Below are positions 41,809 to 44,916 of a stretch of 44,916 nucleotides of DNA, one piece after another. The stretch spans positions 1-44,916 of the forward strand of contig JBJKXM010000037.1 in NCBI GenBank assembly GCA_045561575.1. Reading direction: 5' to 3'. Within the stretch, counting starts at the first letter, position 1. Every line of letters starts with the position of its first letter. Made by a program: the position numbers and the translations under genes. This DNA is from GCA-002715885 sp045561575 (GTDB lineage: Bacteria; Bacteroidota; Bacteroidia; Flavobacteriales; BACL11). Under the pieces are notes generated by a model, which did no database searches, was not told where the DNA came from, and worked only from the letters and a program-made list of their open reading frames with translations.

Positions 41809-43833
41809 TTATGTTAAACCATGATATTTTCTTACAAACCATTCTGTAGAAATTAATAGTAACAAAATTAATAAAATCAACTCAAAATCAATTAACTGCT
41901 TTAGTTTATCCTCAATTGTTGTTAATGTAGTTTTGTTTTGATTTTTGTTTAGATACTCTTCTAATAAGAATAGGTCTGAAAATGAAAATGATTTTCCGCC
42001 GCTATCATTACTCAAATTATAAAGAAATTGATGGTCAGCAACATTTGAGATTTTTTCTATTTGTATAGACTTAACATTTATATCACCATATTTTTCATAA
42101 TTTCTTTTATCAACCTTAGAATAAAGGCTATAATTATCTGCATCTAATCTTCCAACATCCAAAAAATATTTATCATCTACCTTATCAAACAAGTATTCAA
42201 ACTCTTGATTTTTTGAGTTAGTTAACACTAATCTAACATCTTCATTATTTTCTAATTGAAAATTATCATTATAAACCTGAGCATTAAAAATTAGTTTTTG
42301 ATTTTCATCAATTTCGGTATCATACAATAATCTAAATTTACTTTTATCTTCTTTTAAAAGTAAAAATTGAGTTATCTTATTATAAAATTCATTAAAAAGA
42401 TCATTATTGTTATTTATTCTAAAATCTTTTAACTTCCATCTCCAAAAACCTTCACCGAATAAAACTCCAATTTTTTGACCATTATACTCATCAAATAAAC
42501 ATATAGGCGAATCTGAAATAGTATTTCCAATTTTTTGTTTTAACAATAAATTTACAGATGAAGATACATTATACAAACCGAAATTTGTTGAAATTGGAGG
42601 TGCATTTTCTATAAAATTAACTAATGAATTTGAAAGTTTAAAGCTTAAAAAATCAATATTTACACTAGAGTAAACATCACTATTTGTAGATTTTGATCTA
42701 AAATTCACATTTGGTACTATTTCAGAGTACAAGTTAAAATCTTGTTTGCAAAAGATTAATACTGGAATATTACTATTTTCTTTAATTTTATTTATAAAAT
42801 CATCATTTTCATTTGAAATAGAATGAATAACAATCAAATTATAGGAACTAATATCTTGAATTAAATCTTTTGAGCTTATTACATCTAACTTATAATCTTT
42901 ATTTCTATTTATAACATTTACGTAAGAGCCTAAATCAGGATGAGTATCATCATGAACTAATAAAATATTATACTTAGTATTTATTACATCAATATAAAAT
43001 CTAAAACTATTATTATTTACATTTCTTTCATTAGCTAGAGGAGAAATTTTTACAATGAATGATTGAACACCTATTTCTGAAGTTGGTATTTCAACAGGTA
43101 TTTTAAAAAACTGATTATTTGAAGTGATTATTAATTTATCTTGAAAAAGAATTTTACCATTATTTTCTACAGTAAGATTTATAGTTTTACCAACATATTT
43201 TTTTGATTCAATATAAATTTCTGATTGAAAACTGTTACCTAAAAATACAATATCATTGTGTTTTACATCTGAAATAAAATTATCGCTGTAAGTATTTGTA
43301 TCTCCTAAACAAATTGTATGTATTGGAACTTCTAAATTATCAGAAAATAAAGGATTTAAGCCTGAATTATTCAGACCATCACTTGCAAATACTATTGATG
43401 ATAAATTTCTGTTAGTAAAAATTGACTTTACTTGACCCAAAGCTTTTGAAAAATCAGTGATTAAGCCATTGTTTTCTGATGTAAAATCAGAATATAGTTT
43501 GTCTGAAAAGTTATAATTATAAACATCATATCCACTCAATTTCTTACTTAAATCATTAAGCTGTTTTAAAATATTTTGTTGGATAGAGCTTGATCCATCT
43601 TGTAAAATAACCACAATTGGTTTCTCAGTTATTAAATTTTCAGACTTAACAACCGGATCTAAAAGCAAAAAAGAAAGTATTGTTATTAAAATAAATCTGA
43701 ATATGGTTAAACAATATAAAATTGAAGATTTTAAATTTTTCCTTTGATTATAATAAAGAAGTGAAGAGAAAAAAAGACCTAATAAGACACAGATAACAAA
43801 AAGATTATTTGAAAAAATAATATTATGTAACAT
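41809..43833 (-). CDS. VWA-like domain membrane protein
   Basis: The protein has 674 residues with start at ATG 43833 (MLHNIIFSNNLFVICVLLG), because the upstream extension lies inside fabG. Two N-terminal membrane helices (about 10-25 and 40-58), a von Willebrand A-like domain (about 70-200) with a DGSSS metal-site motif in VILQDGSSSIQQ, and a Rossmann-like domain (NILLVHDDTHPDLGSYV) precede a C-terminal helix (about 650-668). The layout resembles Bacteroidota membrane proteins related to BatA-type VWA proteins. Its role is unknown. It starts 4 bp after the fabG stop, so it should be cotranscribed. Confidence 0.82.
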   Translation of the reverse strand: MLHNIIFSNNLFVICVLLGLFFSSLLYYNQRKNLKSSILYCLTIFRFILITILSFLLLDPVVKSENLITEKPIVVILQDGSSSIQQNILKQLNDLSKKLSGYDVYNYNFSDKLYSDFTSENNGLITDFSKALGQVKSIFTNRNLSSIVFASDGLNNSGLNPLFSDNLEVPIHTICLGDTNTYSDNFISDVKHNDIVFLGNSFQSEIYIESKKYVGKTINLTVENNGKILFQDKLIITSNNQFFKIPVEIPTSEIGVQSFIVKISPLANERNVNNNSFRFYIDVINTKYNILLVHDDTHPDLGSYVNVINRNKDYKLDVISSKDLIQDISSYNLIVIHSISNENDDFINKIKENSNIPVLIFCKQDFNLYSEIVPNVNFRSKSTNSDVYSSVNIDFLSFKLSNSLVNFIENAPPISTNFGLYNVSSSVNLLLKQKIGNTISDSPICLFDEYNGQKIGVLFGEGFWRWKLKDFRINNNNDLFNEFYNKITQFLLLKEDKSKFRLLYDTEIDENQKLIFNAQVYNDNFQLENNEDVRLVLTNSKNQEFEYLFDKVDDKYFLDVGRLDADNYSLYSKVDKRNYEKYGDINVKSIQIEKISNVADHQFLYNLSNDSGGKSFSFSDLFLLEEYLNKNQNKTTLTTIEDKLKQLIDFELILLILLLLISTEWFVRKYHGLT

Positions 43834-43837
43834 AAAA

Positions 43838-44584
43838 CTATGTAAGCATACCTCCGCAAACATTTATCACTTGACCTGTGATATATGAAGACATGTCAGA
43901 TGCTAAAAACAATGATGTATTGGCAATATCATCAACTTGACCAGTTCGCTTTAAAGGAATACTTTCTGCCCAATCATTAACTTGATCATTATTTAATGCT
44001 TTAGTCATTTCGGTTTCAATAAAACCTGGTGCAATAGCATTACATCTGATATTTCTAGATCCTAGTTCAAGTGCTACAGATTTAGTAAAACCAATAATTC
44101 CGGCTTTTGAAGATGAGTAATTTGACTGTCCAGCATTTCCTTTTACACCAACAACCGAACTAAGATTAATTATAGAACCATTTCTTTGCTTAAGCATTTG
44201 TCTTAAAACTGCTTTAGTATTATTAAAGACAGAATTCATATTAATTTTCATAACATCATTAAAATCTTCTTCACTCATACGCATAAGTAAATTATCTTTA
44301 GTAATTCCAGCATTATTAACAAGTATATCAATACTACCAAAGTCATTTAATACATCTTCAGCTAATTTCATGGAAGCAATAAAATCAGCAGCATCAGATT
44401 CATAAGCTTTAGCTTTGACACCTAGACTTCCTAATTGGTTTTCCAATTCCATTGAAGCATCAGACATCTTAATACATGTAAAAACAACGTTAGCTCCATT
44501 TTCAGCGAATTTTTTAGCAATTCCCCTACCAATTCCTCTTGAACCACCTGTTATTATAGCAGTTTTACCTTTTAAAAGATTCAT
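43838..44584 (-). CDS. fabG: 3-oxoacyl-[acyl-carrier-protein] reductase
   Basis: The 248-residue NADPH-dependent SDR reduces 3-oxoacyl-ACP in fatty-acid synthesis. It has GGSRGIGRGIAKKF near the N-terminus, NNAGITKDNLLMRMSEEDF, catalytic Ser in INLSSVVG, Tyr and Lys in NYSSSKAGIIGF, and the tail YITGQVINVCGGM. Those features match FabG closely, more so than the SDR at 2774-3478. It follows sucD by 41 bp and leads into the VWA gene. Confidence 0.94.
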   Translation of the reverse strand: MNLLKGKTAIITGGSRGIGRGIAKKFAENGANVVFTCIKMSDASMELENQLGSLGVKAKAYESDAADFIASMKLAEDVLNDFGSIDILVNNAGITKDNLLMRMSEEDFNDVMKINMNSVFNNTKAVLRQMLKQRNGSIINLSSVVGVKGNAGQSNYSSSKAGIIGFTKSVALELGSRNIRCNAIAPGFIETEMTKALNNDQVNDWAESIPLKRTGQVDDIANTSLFLASDMSSYITGQVINVCGGMLT

Positions 44585-44625
44585 TTTGTAAATTTTATTT
44601 AATTATAAAAATATGAAATAAAGTT

Positions 44626-44916
44626 TTATGAAATAAGTTGAGCCATTAAACTTCCAATATTAGCAGGTGATTCTGCTACAGAAATACCACATTCTCTTAA
44701 AATCTGCATCTTAGCATCAGCGGTATCATCTTTACCACCAACAATTGCTCCTGCATGACCCATTGTTCTACCTGCTGGTGCAGTTTTTCCAGCAATAAAT
44801 CCAACTACTGGCTTTGTACCATTCTTCTTTATCCACTTAGCAGCATCTGCCTCTAATTGACCACCAATTTCTCCAATCATTATTATACCGTCAGTTTCAT
44901 CATCATTCATGAAAAG
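44626..44916 (-). CDS. sucD: Succinate-CoA ligase, alpha subunit (partial)
   Basis: The C-terminal 97 residues are present and the start lies beyond the right edge. The phosphorylated His is in GRTMGHAGAIVGGKDDT and the family run DGIIMIGEIGG precedes it. The enzyme makes succinate and ATP or GTP from succinyl-CoA in the TCA cycle. The internal ATG at 44910 is not the true start, because the frame is open to the last base. Confidence 0.94.
   Translation of the reverse strand, partial: LFMNDDETDGIIMIGEIGGQLEADAAKWIKKNGTKPVVGFIAGKTAPAGRTMGHAGAIVGGKDDTADAKMQILRECGISVAESPANIGSLMAQLIS

Noticed and set aside
1..44916. Mobile elements, defence islands, prophage
   Set aside because: No transposase, integrase, restriction enzyme, phage structural gene or att-like repeats next to the tRNAs were seen; base composition looks even throughout by eye.

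Overview
The window is about 45 kb of dense, very AT-rich chromosome from a member of the Bacteroidota, most likely a marine, genome-streamlined flavobacterium-like lineage. The evidence is direct. There is a secreted FG-GAP protein ending in a type IX secretion (T9SS) type A sorting domain, and a PorE/PG1058-like multidomain OmpA protein. E1-alpha and E1-beta of a 2-oxoacid dehydrogenase are fused, and outer-membrane families restricted to the phylum (DUF5723-like, DUF6340-like) are present. Many genes are preceded by the Bacteroidota -7 promoter element TAnnTTTG rather than by sigma70-type boxes, and strong Shine-Dalgarno sites are absent. tRNA 3' CCA ends are not encoded. No mobile element, CRISPR array, prophage or rRNA is visible. 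No stretch over 300 bp lacks a gene; the largest gap is about 211 bp (32526-32736), upstream of trmD.

Layout. 1-2777 (+): end of an outer-membrane barrel gene, a secreted leucine-rich-repeat protein, a lipoprotein-type inorganic pyrophosphatase and a small barrel protein. 2774-7516 (-): an SDR oxidoreductase, a Sir2 deacylase, an unlisted 57-aa membrane protein and the giant T9SS cargo. 7610-8384: a YqhA/UPF0114 membrane protein and a tRNA-Ser/tRNA-Pro pair. 8527-13099 (+): a peptide/nickel-type ABC importer (binding lipoprotein plus two enlarged permeases, no ATPase gene here). 13199-19266 (+): a tightly packed run of thiolase, NlpC/P60 hydrolase, unknown lipoprotein, DUF5723-like barrel and kdsA. 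19258-24364 (-): a run of six genes: amidase, MCE protein, membrane-bound Fe-S reductase, HAD-like protein, CCG Fe-S protein and a misnamed 'ABC ATPase'. 24430-26898 (+): LptD. 26895-29907 (-): TrpG/PabA, KdsC and fused 2-oxoacid dehydrogenase E1. 30016-31210 (+): lipid kinase and SUI1/YciH. 31214-31422 (-): tRNA-Lys and tRNA-Leu. 31542-33835: aroK, a PyrR-like phosphoribosyltransferase (-), trmD and rplS. 33838-38093 (-): aroC, dicarboxylate symporter and the frameshifted PorE-like gene. 38147-39394 (+): hutI. 39445-44916 (-): sucD (partial), fabG, a VWA membrane protein, a DUF6340-like lipoprotein, a prohibitin-like protein and a small secreted protein.

Together the genes are mostly envelope biogenesis (KdsA, KdsC, LptD, MCE, amidase, NlpC/P60, barrels), central and amino-acid metabolism (thiolase, E1, SucD, AroK, AroC, HutI), translation (TrmD, L19, SUI1, tRNAs) and T9SS-linked secretion. 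I see no clear new multi-gene defence or mobile system. The most notable item is a one-base frameshift in an A8 run splitting the PorE-like gene. Others are a lipid-anchored family I pyrophosphatase with all catalytic residues, several promoter elements only 4-6 nt from start codons (possible leaderless mRNAs), hairpins in both tRNA-pair spacers, and a Sir2 enzyme lacking the zinc cysteines.
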